Source: Sphingopyxis sp. H050
Lineage (GTDB): Bacteria; Pseudomonadota; Alphaproteobacteria; Sphingomonadales; Sphingomonadaceae
Length of the DNA: 64,000 nt
Assembly (NCBI RefSeq): GCF_001468265.1
Contig: NZ_LNRZ01000003.1
Location: 186,001 to 250,000, forward strand
Direction: 5' to 3'
The position numbers and the translations under genes are program-made. This document shows positions 1 through 7,984 of the stretch, piece after piece; positions within the stretch are counted from its first letter, which is position 1, and every line of letters begins with the position of its first letter. Below the pieces are notes generated by a model, which ran no database searches, had not been told where the DNA came from, and saw only the letters and a list, made by a program, of their open reading frames with translations.

Positions 1-1
1 G

Positions 2-310
2 CAACGCGTCGCGATCGCCCGCACCTTGCTCAAAAACCCGCCGATCCTGATTCTCGACGAAGCCACGAGCGCGCTTGACAGCCGTACCGAGGCGGCGATT
101 CAGGACACGCTGGAACGCATCGCCGAGCGCCGTACGACCTTGGTGATCGCGCACCGCCTGTCGACGGTGGTCAACGCCGACCGGATCATCGTGCTCGAAA
201 GGGGCCGCGTCGCCGAAACGGGCACGCACGACCAGCTGCTTGGCATGCGCGGGCTGTATGCCGACATGTGGGCGCGGCAGCAGGCGGAGAAGGAAGAAGG
301 CACGGTTTAG
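2..310 (+). CDS. ABC exporter, C-terminal ATPase fragment (Atm1/ABCB-like), 5' end outside window
   Basis: The reading frame is already open at base 2, so only the last ~102 residues are present. The visible part starts at the end of the ABC signature ([10 protein letters not shown]), followed by the Walker B and D-loop ([12 protein letters not shown]) and the H-loop histidine (VIAHRLSTV), then a short charged tail. The DEATSALD and IAHRLSTV spellings are typical of the ATPase half of exporters that carry an N-terminal six-helix domain, especially Atm1/HMT1-type glutathione-conjugate or heavy-metal exporters, which are common in sphingomonads. The transmembrane part lies upstream of the window, so substrate assignment is inference. 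Confidence 0.85.
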   Translation, partial: QRVAIARTLLKNPPILILDEATSALDSRTEAAIQDTLERIAERRTTLVIAHRLSTVVNADRIIVLERGRVAETGTHDQLLGMRGLYADMWARQQAEKEEGTV

Positions 311-392
311 GGCGCGCAGGACAGTGCCGATACGGCATCTTTTCTTGCCGCTTGCCTTGACCCCCGACGCCCCCACCCCCTACGCAGGAAGC

Positions 393-2030
393 ATGCCACA
401 CGACACGACCCTTATCGGCACGGTCGTGGCCGGCCTCGGGGTTGCTTTCCTGATGGGCGCGCTCGCGCACCGGCTGCGGATTTCACCGATCGCGGGCTAT
501 TTGCTCGCGGGCATTATCGTTGGGCCGTTTACGCCGGGATTCGTTGCCGACACCGGGCTGGCGATGCAACTCGCGGAGATTGGCGTCATCCTGCTGATGT
601 TTGGCGTCGGACTGCATTTCTCGCTCAAGGACCTGCTCTCGGTGCGCAAGATTGCGGTGCCGGGGGCGATCCTGCAGATCGTGGTCGCGACCGCGCTCGG
701 CATGACGCTCGGCCTGTGGCTCGGCTGGTCGATCGAGGGCAGCGCGGTGTTCGGCCTGGCGCTGTCGGTCGCCTCGACCGTCGTGCTGCTGCGCGCGCTG
801 CAGGCGCGCGACATGGTCGAGACCGAAAAGGGCCGGATCGCGGTCGGCTGGCTGATCGTCGAGGATCTGGTGATGGTCCTCGCGCTGGTGCTGCTCCCCG
901 CGATGTTCGGATCGCGCGGCGATGAGGGGGGCTCCGCCGGACTGCTCCAGTCGGCGGGGATCGTGCTGGTCAAGGTCGTCGGCTTCGTCGCCTTCATGTT
1001 CGTGATCGCGCGGCGGGTGCTGCCATGGGTGCTCCACTGGGTCGCGCATTCGGGATCGCGCGAGCTGTTCCGCCTCGCGGTGCTGGCGATCGCGCTGGGC
1101 GTCGCGTTCGGCGCGGCGGTGATTTTCGATGTGAGTTTCGCGCTGGGCGCATTTTTCGCGGGTATGATTTTGGGCGAGACGCAGCTTTCGCGGCGCGCCG
1201 CCGAGGAGACGCTGCCATTGCGCGACGCGTTCGCGGTGTTGTTCTTTGTTTCGGTCGGCATGCTGTTCAATCCCGACGTGCTGATCGAGCAGCCGGGGCC
1301 GGTGATCGCGACGGTCGCGATCATCGTCGTCGGCAAGTCGGTCGCCGCTTTTGCGCTCGTCCGCGCCTTTGGCCATAATTCGGGAACCGCGCTGACGGTG
1401 TCGGTCAGCCTCGCGCAGATCGGCGAATTTTCGTTCATCCTCGCGGGGCTGGGCGTGGGGCTGAAGGTTCTGCCCGAAACGGGGCGCGATTTGATCCTCG
1501 CGGGGTCGCTGCTGTCGATCCTGTGCAATCCGATCCTGTTTACGCTGGTGATGAAGCATGTCCGCAAGACGCAGGTCGAGGATGCGCCGGCGGCGGAAGA
1601 GGACCTGCCCGCGCCGTGCAACGCCGGGGTCGTGCTGATCGGCTATGGCCGCGTCGGCAGCCATATCGGCGGGCTGATCTGCGGGCGCGGCGAGGGGCTG
1701 ACGGTCATCGAGGATCAGAAGGATATGGCAGCGGCGGCGCGCGCGGCCGGCGCGACCGTGATAATTGGCGATGCGACGAAGGAAAGCGTCCTGCGGCAGG
1801 CCGGGCTCGACACCGCATCGACGCTGTTGATCGCGATCCCCGAGGGGGTCGAGGCGGGCGCGATCGTGCGCCGCGCACGCGCGATCAACCCGAAGCTGGT
1901 GATCGTCGCCCGCGCGCATTCGGACGAGGAGGTCGCCGACCTGGTGCGGCGCGGCGCCGACCATGTCGTGATGGCCGAGCGCGTGACCGCCGCGCGGATG
2001 GCCGAGCGCGCGATGCTGACGCTGGCCTAG
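393..2030 (+). CDS. Kef/YbaL-type monovalent cation:proton antiporter with C-terminal RCK domain
   Basis: About 545 residues. Residues ~5-390 are a CPA2 antiporter domain (PF00999 type) with ten or more hydrophobic helices and the early motif ISPIAGYLLAGIIVGP. From residue ~410 comes an RCK/TrkA-N Rossmann domain with the nucleotide-binding turn GYGRVGSHIGG. This layout matches YbaL/KefB proteins, which exchange K+ (or Na+) for protons across the inner membrane under nucleotide control. I chose ATG 393 because the antiporter homology starts immediately after it; the open frame extends further upstream but that stretch is not membrane-protein-like. It follows the ABC exporter by 82 bases and may be independently expressed. 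No KefF/KefG-like regulator is adjacent. Confidence 0.88.
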   Translation: MPHDTTLIGTVVAGLGVAFLMGALAHRLRISPIAGYLLAGIIVGPFTPGFVADTGLAMQLAEIGVILLMFGVGLHFSLKDLLSVRKIAVPGAILQIVVATALGMTLGLWLGWSIEGSAVFGLALSVASTVVLLRALQARDMVETEKGRIAVGWLIVEDLVMVLALVLLPAMFGSRGDEGGSAGLLQSAGIVLVKVVGFVAFMFVIARRVLPWVLHWVAHSGSRELFRLAVLAIALGVAFGAAVIFDVSFALGAFFAGMILGETQLSRRAAEETLPLRDAFAVLFFVSVGMLFNPDVLIEQPGPVIATVAIIVVGKSVAAFALVRAFGHNSGTALTVSVSLAQIGEFSFILAGLGVGLKVLPETGRDLILAGSLLSILCNPILFTLVMKHVRKTQVEDAPAAEEDLPAPCNAGVVLIGYGRVGSHIGGLICGRGEGLTVIEDQKDMAAAARAAGATVIIGDATKESVLRQAGLDTASTLLIAIPEGVEAGAIVRRARAINPKLVIVARAHSDEEVADLVRRGADHVVMAERVTAARMAERAMLTLA

Positions 2031-2048
2031 CTCCCATTCCCAACCGTT

Positions 2049-2125
2049 GTCATTCCCGCGAAAGCGGCAACCCAGCGTGGGGTCAGCTCCCATACGCTCT
2101 GGGCCCGCGCTTTCGCGGGGATGAC
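2049..2125. repeat. REP-like intergenic palindrome
   Basis: Two inverted arms, GTCATTCCCGCGAAAGCG at the left and its near complement CGCTTTCGCGGGGATGAC at the right, enclose about 40 bases. The same architecture recurs at 5783-5873 and 42014-42100. It lies between the antiporter and recQ and could fold into a long hairpin. Such elements are typical dispersed intergenic repeats of sphingomonad genomes. Confidence 0.75.
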
Positions 2126-2203
2126 AGGGTGGGAGTGTTTGCAGCCGATATTGAGGAGACCGGGCTTCCATCGCTCCCGCATCTTCCCTATCGCCCTTTG
2201 ACA

Positions 2204-3982
2204 ATGTCCGCCGACGCTCTCCTCCCTTTGCTCAAGTCCACCTTCGGTTTCGATGCCTTTCGCGGGCGTCAGGGCGAGGTTGTCGATCGCGTGATGGCGG
2301 GCGCGCGGACCCTCGCGGTGATGCCGACGGGGGCGGGCAAGTCGCTCACCTACCAGCTCCCCGCGGTCGCGCTGAACGGCTGCGTTGTCGTGGTGTCGCC
2401 GCTGATCGCGCTGATGCACGACCAATTGCGCGGCGCGCGCGCGGCGGGGATTCGCGCCGCGAGCCTCACCAGCGTCGATGCTGACTGGGCCGACACGCGG
2501 CAGGCGTATCGCGACGGTCAGCTCGATCTGCTCTACGTCGCGCCCGAGCGCGCGACGGGCGAGGGATTCCGGACCTTGCTCGAAGCGCAGACGCCGGCGC
2601 TGTTCGCGATCGACGAGGCGCATTGCGTCAGCGAATGGGGGCATGATTTCCGCCCCGACTACCGCCTGCTGCGGCCTTTGCTCGATGCGTTTCCGGCGGT
2701 GCCGCGGCTGGCCCTTACCGCAACAGCCGACAAGCACACGCGCGAGGATATTCTCGTTCAGCTGGGGATTCCCGCCGACGGCCTGATCCTCGCGGGCTTC
2801 GACCGGCCGAATATCCGCTATACGGTCCGCCCGCGCGTGAGCCCGGCGAAACAGCTTGTCGAATTTATCGCGGCCAATCCGGGGCCGGGGATCGTCTATG
2901 CCCCGACGCGCAATGGCACCGAGCGGCTCGCCGAACAAATCGCGGCGGCGACGGGGCGAAGCGTTGCGGCCTATCACGCCGGGCTCGACCCTGAACTGCG
3001 CGCGCGCGTGCAGCATGATTTCGTCGCGTCGGAGGACGGCATCGTCACCGCGACGGTCGCGTTCGGCATGGGGATCGACAAGCCCGACGTGCGCTTCGTG
3101 GCGCACGCCGGGCTGCCGAAATCGATCGAATCCTATTATCAGGAGACCGGGCGCGCGGGGCGCGACGGCGATCCCGCCGAGGCGATGATGCTGTGGGGCG
3201 CCGACGATTTCGCACGCGCGCGGATGCGGCTTTCGGAGCTGCCCGAGGCACGCGTCGCGGGCGAGCGGGTTCGGCTCAATGCGCTCGCGGCGCTGGTCGA
3301 AGCGGTCGAGTGCCGCCGCGCGCTGCTGCTGCGGCATTTCGGCGAGAATCCGCCCGAACGCTGCGGCAATTGCGACAATTGCCTCGAGCCCGGACGTCAG
3401 GTCGATGCGACGGTGCTCGCGCAGAAATTACTGAGCGCGGTCTATCGCACCGGGCAGAGCTTTGGCGCGGGGCATATCGAGGCTGTGCTGACCGGACGGC
3501 ACGACGAGCGGATCGCGAGCCGCGGGCACGACAAATTGTCGGTGTTCGGGATCGTCGAAGGCGACGAGGCGCGGCTGATCAAGCCGCTGGTGCGCTCGCT
3601 CGTCGCGCGCGAGGCGCTGGGCACCACCGAGCATGGCGGGCTGATGCTCGGCCCCGCGGGGCGCGCGGTGATGAAGGGCGAGGTGCCGGTGCTGATCGCC
3701 GAGCCGCCGGTGAAGCGCACGCAAAGAGCATCGCGGCGCGGCGATGGTGAAACGGCGAACCCGGTGGGCGATCCGCTGTTCGACGCGCTGCGCGCGATGC
3801 GGCGCGAACTCGCGGTCGAGGCGGGGGTGCCACCCTATGTGATCTTCCACGATTCGGCCCTGCGCGCGATGGCGAGCGAGCGGCCGGCGACGCGTTCGGC
3901 GCTCGGGACGATTCCGGGGGTCGGCACCAGGAAGCTCGAGGCGTGGGGCGACGCGTTCCTGAACGTCATCCGCCAATATTGA
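2204..3982 (+). CDS. recQ: ATP-dependent DNA helicase RecQ
   Basis: About 592 residues, the normal size for RecQ. It unwinds 3'-5' in recombination and fork repair. Visible: RecQ motif 0 (FGFDAFRGRQGEVV), Walker A MPTGAGKS near residue 40, the DEAH box AIDEAHCVSEWGHDFRPDY near 135 (spelling diagnostic of RecQ), helicase motif VI ETGRAGRDGDP, the zinc-binding cysteine cluster ending CGNCDNC near 385, a winged-helix region, and a C-terminal HRDC domain from ~520 (FDALRAMRRELA, IPGVGTRKLEAWG). Start ATG 2204 places motif 0 close to the N-terminus as in homologues; the open frame continues upstream through the intergenic palindrome and is not used. Confidence 0.97.
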   Translation: MSADALLPLLKSTFGFDAFRGRQGEVVDRVMAGARTLAVMPTGAGKSLTYQLPAVALNGCVVVVSPLIALMHDQLRGARAAGIRAASLTSVDADWADTRQAYRDGQLDLLYVAPERATGEGFRTLLEAQTPALFAIDEAHCVSEWGHDFRPDYRLLRPLLDAFPAVPRLALTATADKHTREDILVQLGIPADGLILAGFDRPNIRYTVRPRVSPAKQLVEFIAANPGPGIVYAPTRNGTERLAEQIAAATGRSVAAYHAGLDPELRARVQHDFVASEDGIVTATVAFGMGIDKPDVRFVAHAGLPKSIESYYQETGRAGRDGDPAEAMMLWGADDFARARMRLSELPEARVAGERVRLNALAALVEAVECRRALLLRHFGENPPERCGNCDNCLEPGRQVDATVLAQKLLSAVYRTGQSFGAGHIEAVLTGRHDERIASRGHDKLSVFGIVEGDEARLIKPLVRSLVAREALGTTEHGGLMLGPAGRAVMKGEVPVLIAEPPVKRTQRASRRGDGETANPVGDPLFDALRAMRRELAVEAGVPPYVIFHDSALRAMASERPATRSALGTIPGVGTRKLEAWGDAFLNVIRQY

Positions 3983-4032
3983 ACGCACCTTCACGCTTGT
4001 CAGCAAGCGGGCGGCGGGAGTAGATCGCTCTC

Positions 4033-4467
4033 ATGAGCGATTTCAGACACCTCTCCGCCGGCTTCAGCGTCGCCCCGCAGATCAGCATCGAGGATGTTGC
4101 CGAGGCCAAGGCGCAGGGCTTTGCGATGATCGTCAACAACCGCCCCGACGGCGAGGAACCGTCGGCGCCGCAGGGGCCCGACATCGCCCACGCCGCAGCG
4201 GCCGAAGGGCTCGCCTATGCCGCGATCCCGATCGGCCATTCGGGGTTCAGCCATGCGCAGATCGACGCGCTCGACAAATTGCTCGGCGATGCGACTGGAC
4301 CGATCCTCGCTTATTGCCGCTCGGGCACGCGCTCGACCCATCTGTGGGCGCTGACGCGCGCGCGCGCGGGCGACGATGTGGGCGAGATCGTCGATGCGGC
4401 GGCGAAGGCAGGCTATGACCTGACGGGCCTGCGTCCGATGCTCGACGCGCTCGCCGGCGAAAAATGA
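4033..4467 (+). CDS. TIGR01244/DUF442 family protein (phosphatase/sulfurtransferase-like)
   Basis: 144 residues. The family belongs to the tyrosine-phosphatase/rhodanese-like superfamily and is often found fused to beta-lactamase-fold sulfur dioxygenases. The signature MIVNNRPDGE near residue 35 and the active-site loop YCRSGTRS near residue 95 are both visible, the cysteine being the predicted nucleophile. The biochemical role is not settled; phosphatase and sulfurtransferase activities have both been proposed for relatives. The stop overlaps the start of the following membrane protein by four bases (ATGA), so the two are probably co-translated. Confidence 0.85.
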   Translation: MSDFRHLSAGFSVAPQISIEDVAEAKAQGFAMIVNNRPDGEEPSAPQGPDIAHAAAAEGLAYAAIPIGHSGFSHAQIDALDKLLGDATGPILAYCRSGTRSTHLWALTRARAGDDVGEIVDAAAKAGYDLTGLRPMLDALAGEK

Positions 4468-4871
4468 ATCAGGCGGAACTGATCCAGCTCGGCCTGTCGC
4501 TGGTCGCGGTCCTGTTCGTCGCCTGGCTGGTCGGGAAGCTGGGGCTCGGCGCCGACCCGCGGATCGAGGATGCGGCCCATGCAATCCGTCTCGCCGAAGA
4601 GGCCGAGGCGGGGTTCAAGGGCGTCGAGGTCGCGCGCGACCATGCGGGCTTCGCGGCGATCGTCCGCAATGCCGAGGGGCGGATGATGCTCGTGCGCGCG
4701 CACGGCAATCATTTTGCGGCGCGGCCGGTCGATGCGGCGGTGATGGGGCGCCTCGACAAGGAATTTCTGACGCTGACGATGCCGGAGAAGACCTTCGGCG
4801 CGGTAACGCTCAAATTGGGAAAAGAGGCGGGGATGTGGGCATCGCGCATGCGGGATCTGAATTGTGGATAA
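4464..4871 (+). CDS. Hypothetical membrane-anchored protein
   Basis: 135 residues. One N-terminal hydrophobic helix (~residues 5-26, LIQLGLSLVAVLFVAWLVGK) is followed by a soluble domain of alternating acidic and hydrophobic stretches that ends in a cysteine-containing tail. I do not recognise the family. It starts within the stop of the DUF442 gene and its own stop overlaps the GTG start of the next gene by eight bases, so it is the middle member of a tightly coupled three-gene set. The soluble part most likely faces the cytoplasm or periplasm and could be an assembly or regulatory partner of the neighbouring desaturase-like enzyme, but that is inference only. Confidence 0.65.
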   Translation: MNQAELIQLGLSLVAVLFVAWLVGKLGLGADPRIEDAAHAIRLAEEAEAGFKGVEVARDHAGFAAIVRNAEGRMMLVRAHGNHFAARPVDAAVMGRLDKEFLTLTMPEKTFGAVTLKLGKEAGMWASRMRDLNCG

Positions 4872-5778
4872 GCTGCCCGATCCGGTCACCTATGCGGTTC
4901 CCGCCTTCATCCTGCTGCTGATCGCCGAGATGATCATCTCGCTGCGCGCCGACAAGAGCCGCTACGAGGCGCGCGACACGCTCACCTCGCTTATGCTCGG
5001 TACGGGGAGTCAGGTCGCGGGCGCCTTCGTCGGCGCCGCGGTGATCGCGATGTCGGTGTGGGTCTATCAGTTCCGCCTGTTCGACATCGGGATCGAATTC
5101 AGCCGTTGGTGGTGGGCGTGGATCCTCTGCTTCTTCCTCGACGATCTCGCCTATTACGCCTTCCACCGCAGTGCGCATCGCGTGCGCTGGTTCTGGGCGA
5201 GCCATGTCATCCACCACAGTTCGCAGCACTATAATCTGTCGACCGCGCTGCGGCAGACATGGACGGGCTTTTTCAGCCTGACCTTCCTGTTCCGCCTGCC
5301 GCTGTTCCTGATCGGCTTTCCGCCCGCGATGGTCTTCTTCTGTGCAGGCCTCAACCTGATCTATCAGTTCTGGATCCATACCGAGGCGATCCGGCGGTTG
5401 CCGCGCTGGTTCGAGGCGGTGATGAACACCCCGTCGCACCACCGCGTCCACCACGGCGTGAACCCGCGCTATCTCGACGCCAATTATGCCGGGGTCTTCA
5501 TCATCTGGGACAAGATGTTCGGCAGCTTCGTCGCCGAACGCGACGACGAGCCGGTGCGCTACGGCATCGTCAAGCAACTCGGCAGCTTCAACATCCTGTG
5601 GGCCGCGGTTCATGAGTGGGTCGGGATCGCGAAGGACGTCTGGCACGCCCCGTGGCGGCACAAGCTTTCCTATATGTGGCGCGAGCCCGGCTGGAGCCAC
5701 GATGGCAGCCGCGCGACGAGTGCGATGATCAAGGAGTGCTGGGCGGCCGGGGGACCTGTAGAGGGGCCGGCGGAGTAG
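4864..5778 (+). CDS. Sterol desaturase / fatty acid hydroxylase family membrane di-iron protein
   Basis: 304 residues with GTG as start. It carries the histidine clusters that bind the di-iron centre in the fatty acid hydroxylase superfamily (PF04116): HRSAH near residue 99, HVIHHSSQHYN near 115, and HHRVHHG near 193. There are four or more hydrophobic helices before and between the clusters. Bacterial members act on sterols, fatty acids, carotenoids or hopanoid/ornithine lipids, and the sequence alone does not say which. The GTG lies inside the end of the preceding gene. The C-terminal ~60 residues resemble those of other bacterial members. Confidence 0.88.
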   Translation: MDKLPDPVTYAVPAFILLLIAEMIISLRADKSRYEARDTLTSLMLGTGSQVAGAFVGAAVIAMSVWVYQFRLFDIGIEFSRWWWAWILCFFLDDLAYYAFHRSAHRVRWFWASHVIHHSSQHYNLSTALRQTWTGFFSLTFLFRLPLFLIGFPPAMVFFCAGLNLIYQFWIHTEAIRRLPRWFEAVMNTPSHHRVHHGVNPRYLDANYAGVFIIWDKMFGSFVAERDDEPVRYGIVKQLGSFNILWAAVHEWVGIAKDVWHAPWRHKLSYMWREPGWSHDGSRATSAMIKECWAAGGPVEGPAE

Positions 5779-5782
5779 GCAT

Positions 5783-5873
5783 GTCGTCGCCCCCGCGAAG
5801 GCGGGGGCCGCCATTGGTTTGCTTAGCGATGAAGGGCAAGGACGGCATCGGTCCCCGCCTTCGCGGGGACGAC
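5783..5873. repeat. REP-like intergenic palindrome
   Basis: The left arm GTCGTCGCCCCCGCGAAGGC and the right arm CCCCGCCTTCGCGGGGACGAC are inverted copies around ~45 bases, closely matching the element at 42014-42100. It sits just after the sterol-desaturase gene and could act as a transcript-end hairpin. There is no T-run. Confidence 0.75.
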
Positions 5874-5953
5874 GTGTTTTTCTTGCCACTCCCGCTAATG
5901 ACATTCATGTAAGCACCCGGGCGACCGCCGTAGGCGGCGCGAGGGAGAGTCGC

Positions 5954-7540
5954 ATGGATCAGTTCGACATCATCGTTATCGGCGGAGGCAGCGGCGGCAG
6001 CGCGGCGGCGGGACGGCTTGCCGAAGATGGATCGCGCAGCGTCTGCCTGATCGAGGCTGGCGGGCGCAACGATACGGTGCGGGTCAAGACGCCGGGATTT
6101 ATGCCCTTCATCCCCAAATCGTCGAACTATCGGTACGAGACGGTGCCGCAGCCGGGGCTCAATGGCCGGACCGGCTATCAGCCGCGCGGGCGCGGGCTCG
6201 GCGGGTCGAGCGCGATCAACGCGATGGTCTATATTCGCGGCCATGCGTTCGATTACGACCAGTGGGCCTCGCTCGGCGCGACGGGCTGGAGCTACGCCGA
6301 TGTGCTGCCCTATTTCAAACGCGCCGAGGGCAACGAGCGCGGGGCCGACGACTATCACGGCGCCGACGGGCCGCTCCATGTCATGGACCAGCGCTGGCCG
6401 AATGTAACGAGCAAGCGCTTCGTCGAGAGCGCCGCGGCGCTGCAACTGCCGCGCACCGGCGATTTCAACAAGCCGAACAATGAGGGCTTCGGCCTCTATC
6501 AGGTGACGCAGAAGGCGGGCGAACGCTGGTCGGCGGCGCGCGCCTATGTCGAGCCGCTGCGCGAGAAGGCCAATTTCGCGGTGCGAACCGGCGCGCTGGT
6601 CGAGAAGATCCTCGTCGAGAACGGCCGCGCGACCGGCGTGGTGATCCGGCGCGGATCGCGGCGCGAGACGCTCAAGGCGCGCGGCGGGGTGATCCTGTCG
6701 GCGGGGGCGTTCAACAGCCCGCAGATATTGATGCTGTCGGGGATCGGGCCCGCGGCGCATCTCAAGGACAAGGGGATCGACGTGGTCGCCGATCGCGCGG
6801 CGGTGGGCGCCGATCTGCAGGACCATATCGACTATGTGTCGAGCTGGGAGACGCGCTCGACCGATCCGCTCGGCCACAGCCTGGCCGGGACATGGCGGAT
6901 GGTGAAGGCGATCCTCGAGCATCGCACGAAACGCACGGGGATCATGACGACCTGCTTCGCCGAGGCGGGCGGCTTCTGGAAATCGCGCCCCGATCTGCCC
7001 GCGCCCGACGTGCAATATCATTTCGTCCCCGCGATGCTTGAGGATCATGGGCGCACGAAGGTGAAGGGGCATGGCTTTTCGATCCATGCCTGCGTGCTGC
7101 GACCCGAGAGCCGCGGGTCGGTGATGCTCGCCTCTGCCGATGCCGCCGCGGCGCCGGTCATCGATCCGGGCTTCCTGACCGACGATCGCGATATCGCGAC
7201 GCTGCGGGCGGGCGTTCGGATGATGCACCGCATCGTCGGCGCGCCGCCGCTTTCGCACTATGCGGGCGTCGACCGGCATCCGGTGGACATCGATGACGAC
7301 GCCGCGCTCGACGCGCTGATCCGCAGCCGCGCCGACACCGTCTATCACCCCGTCGGCACGTGCCGGATGGGGAGCGACGCCGCGGCTGTGGTCGACCCGA
7401 CGCTGAAGGTGAATGGTATCGAGGGACTGTGGGTCGCCGACGCGAGCATCATGCCGCGGCTGGTCAGCGGCAACACCAACGCGCCAAGCATCATGATCGG
7501 TGAGCGTGCGGCGGATTTTGTACGGGCGGCCTTGGGTTAG
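5954..7540 (+). CDS. GMC family FAD-dependent oxidoreductase (choline/alcohol dehydrogenase-like)
   Basis: 528 residues. N-terminal FAD-binding dinucleotide fold with GGGSGGSAAAGRL (residues ~9-21) and the acidic end IEAGG. GMC signature regions are visible (RGRGLGGSSAINAMVYIRG; GAFNSPQILMLSGIGP). C-terminal catalytic region with HPVGTCRMG near residue 463 and the Asn in NTNAPSIMIGE near 506, the usual His/Asn pair. Family members oxidise choline, primary alcohols, polyethylene glycol or aromatic alcohols; the length and motifs resemble BetA/AlkJ-like alcohol dehydrogenases but do not fix the substrate. No betB or betI neighbour is present, which argues against a dedicated choline role. The start follows a GGGAGAG ribosome-binding site. 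Confidence 0.9.
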   Translation: MDQFDIIVIGGGSGGSAAAGRLAEDGSRSVCLIEAGGRNDTVRVKTPGFMPFIPKSSNYRYETVPQPGLNGRTGYQPRGRGLGGSSAINAMVYIRGHAFDYDQWASLGATGWSYADVLPYFKRAEGNERGADDYHGADGPLHVMDQRWPNVTSKRFVESAAALQLPRTGDFNKPNNEGFGLYQVTQKAGERWSAARAYVEPLREKANFAVRTGALVEKILVENGRATGVVIRRGSRRETLKARGGVILSAGAFNSPQILMLSGIGPAAHLKDKGIDVVADRAAVGADLQDHIDYVSSWETRSTDPLGHSLAGTWRMVKAILEHRTKRTGIMTTCFAEAGGFWKSRPDLPAPDVQYHFVPAMLEDHGRTKVKGHGFSIHACVLRPESRGSVMLASADAAAAPVIDPGFLTDDRDIATLRAGVRMMHRIVGAPPLSHYAGVDRHPVDIDDDAALDALIRSRADTVYHPVGTCRMGSDAAAVVDPTLKVNGIEGLWVADASIMPRLVSGNTNAPSIMIGERAADFVRAALG

Positions 7541-7790
7541 CGCGACCCAACCCCCTCGTCATTCCGGCGCCTTCGTGCGGCGTCGATGGCGCAAGATGTT
7601 GGACAACATAGGGCCAGCGCCGACGTCGAGATCGGGCGCTCGGCCCATGTCCCCGAAGGCGCGGAACGATGCTTGTCAGCGATTCGGTTCTGCAGCCTGA
7701 CGGCAGCTGGCGTGTCTTCGCCCGCTGCGCTATCGCCACCCAAGAGGCTGAAAGGTCCGGGTTTTCGAGATTCGCACCCGCTGCGCTCAA
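7541..7790. other. Intergenic stretch without a convincing gene
   Basis: Small open frames occur on both strands, but none has a ribosome-binding site, recognisable motif or codon pattern better than chance. The only structured elements are the hairpins just to the right. It contains no gene I can support. Confidence 0.6.
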
Positions 7791-7821
7791 AAAAAGAGGG
7801 CCGGGACTTTCGTCCCGGCCC
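7791..7821 (-). terminator. Rho-independent terminator, leftward
   Basis: GGGCCGGGAC and GTCCCGGCCC (7798-7821) form a perfect 10-bp stem. Read leftward, the stem is followed by TC and then seven T residues. It lies ~165 bases beyond the stop of the TonB-dependent receptor and would end that transcript. Confidence 0.75.
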
Positions 7822-7943
7822 AGCCTTTCAGGCTCTCCCCTCCTGAAACTGTTGACGCAATGAATGCCACATTAATGTCATGTTGTGAAGGCTAAAATTG
7901 CGGCACTCGCGCCTAAAAATTGTGCAGTCTTTTGTGCAGTTTC

Positions 7944-7976
7944 GGGAGCGGATTTTCGCGGCAAAAACCCGCTCCC
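7944..7976 (-). terminator. Hairpin directly after the TonB-dependent receptor gene
   Basis: GGGAGCGG and CCGCTCCC form a stem extended by an ATTTT/AAAAA pairing around a short loop. It is eight bases past the receptor's stop codon. Two copies of TTGTGCAGT lie just beyond it. No clear T-run, so it may stabilise the 3' end rather than terminate alone. Confidence 0.5.
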
Positions 7977-7984
7977 TCGGCTCC

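Noticed and set aside
483..2204. A 573-codon minus-strand frame opposite the antiporter gene
   Set aside because: Composition is Arg/Gln/His-rich and lacks any motif; it is a mirror of the hydrophobic membrane protein.
7541..7984. A small gene between the GMC oxidoreductase and the TonB receptor
   Set aside because: All short frames lack ribosome-binding sites and motifs, and the region contains terminator hairpins.
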